This document shows positions 5,746-5,876 of a stretch of DNA of 5,876 nucleotides, one piece after another. Both the position numbers and the translations under genes were made by a program. Every line of letters begins with the position of its first letter. Position 1 is the stretch's first letter. Under the pieces are notes generated by a model that saw nothing but the letters and a program-made list of their open reading frames with translations, was not told the DNA's origin and ran no database searches. Source of the DNA: Oscillospiraceae bacterium (GTDB lineage: Bacteria; Bacillota; Clostridia; Oscillospirales; Oscillospiraceae). The stretch is taken from positions 1-5,876 of the forward strand of contig JAJPXI010000051.1 in assembly GCA_021205585.1 (NCBI GenBank). The letters are read 5' to 3'.

Positions 5746-5856
5746 TTACGAAACATCGCAAGTATACCCTGTTAGTATAATAGAGTTTGGGAGAAACTGC
5801 AACCACAGCACAACGGCGCAGGCCGCTGCCCCATCCAGCGGAGTCATATTTCTCAT
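5746..5856 (-). CDS. Possible 36-residue ORF upstream of the MerR gene, doubtful
   Basis: An ATG at 5856 opens a 36-codon frame ending in TAA at 5748-5746, 26 nt before the MerR start. The peptide begins MRNMTPLDGAAACAVVLWLQ, with a hydrophobic middle. No convincing ribosome site precedes it, and the probable MerR promoter lies inside it. I have an unverified impression that similar short ORFs recur in clostridial genomes, which would suggest a repeated DNA element rather than a gene. A small hairpin (CCGCTG, 5823-5828; CAGCGG, 5836-5841) lies within it. Confidence 0.2.
   Translation of the reverse strand: MRNMTPLDGAAACAVVLWLQFLPNSIILTGYTCDVS
5774..5802 (-). promoter_or_regulatory. Probable promoter of the MerR-family gene
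   Basis: On the minus strand, TTGCAG (5802-5797) and TATACT (5779-5774) are separated by 17 bp, giving a leader of about 48 nt. A small perfect dyad AGTTT-N5-AAACT (5784-5798) lies in the spacer and could be an autoregulatory site. A second TATACT at 5766-5761 has no good -35 partner. Confidence 0.55.
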
Positions 5857-5876
5857 AGCCCAGGAAAGAGGACAAC

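Noticed and set aside
5720..5875. N-terminal extension of the MerR-family protein to the window edge
   Set aside because: MerR proteins start immediately before the helix-turn-helix. A good ribosome site precedes 5719, and the upstream stretch contains a promoter.

Overview
The window looks like chromosomal DNA from a low-to-mid GC Gram-positive anaerobe, most likely a gut clostridium of the Oscillospiraceae type. This is inferred from consensus sigma-A promoters, strong AGGAGG-like ribosome sites, a lipobox lipoprotein, a MepA-like MATE transporter, a clostridial-style cytidylate-kinase-like protein, and small foldback repeats. The species cannot be named from the sequence alone.

Layout. 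Positions 1-330 hold two head-to-tail copies of a structured, non-coding repeat; the first is cut by the window edge. A textbook promoter (TTGACA, 17 bp, TATAAT at 414-442) drives a GC-rich gene at 476-2572 for a 698-residue secreted lipoprotein. Its C-terminal domain carries a gluzincin active site with the same spacing as anthrax lethal factor. Positions 2636-2795 hold a 160-bp foldback element of the same repeat family, with terminal inverted repeats and a 4-bp CTAA target duplication. It is placed so that a perfect 66-bp inverted repeat (129-194 and 2719-2784) brackets the lipoprotein gene.

The second half is a drug-response-like module. A promoter at 2819-2849 has a 19-bp spacer containing an imperfect dyad, the arrangement typical of MerR-activated promoters. 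It precedes a two-gene operon: a cytidylate-kinase-like P-loop protein (2909-3490) and a MATE efflux pump (3487-4872), joined by an ATGA stop/start overlap. Facing them on the minus strand is a BmrR-like MerR regulator with a GyrI-like ligand domain (4913-5719). A perfect 19-bp-arm hairpin (4891-4940) lies between the convergent genes and includes the last codons of the regulator.

Inferred logic: the MerR protein senses a small molecule and remodels the 19-bp-spacer promoter, giving co-expression of the kinase-like protein and the pump. The role of the kinase-like protein beside an efflux pump is the least explained part. The lipoprotein appears to be a separate unit, set apart by composition and by its repeat borders.
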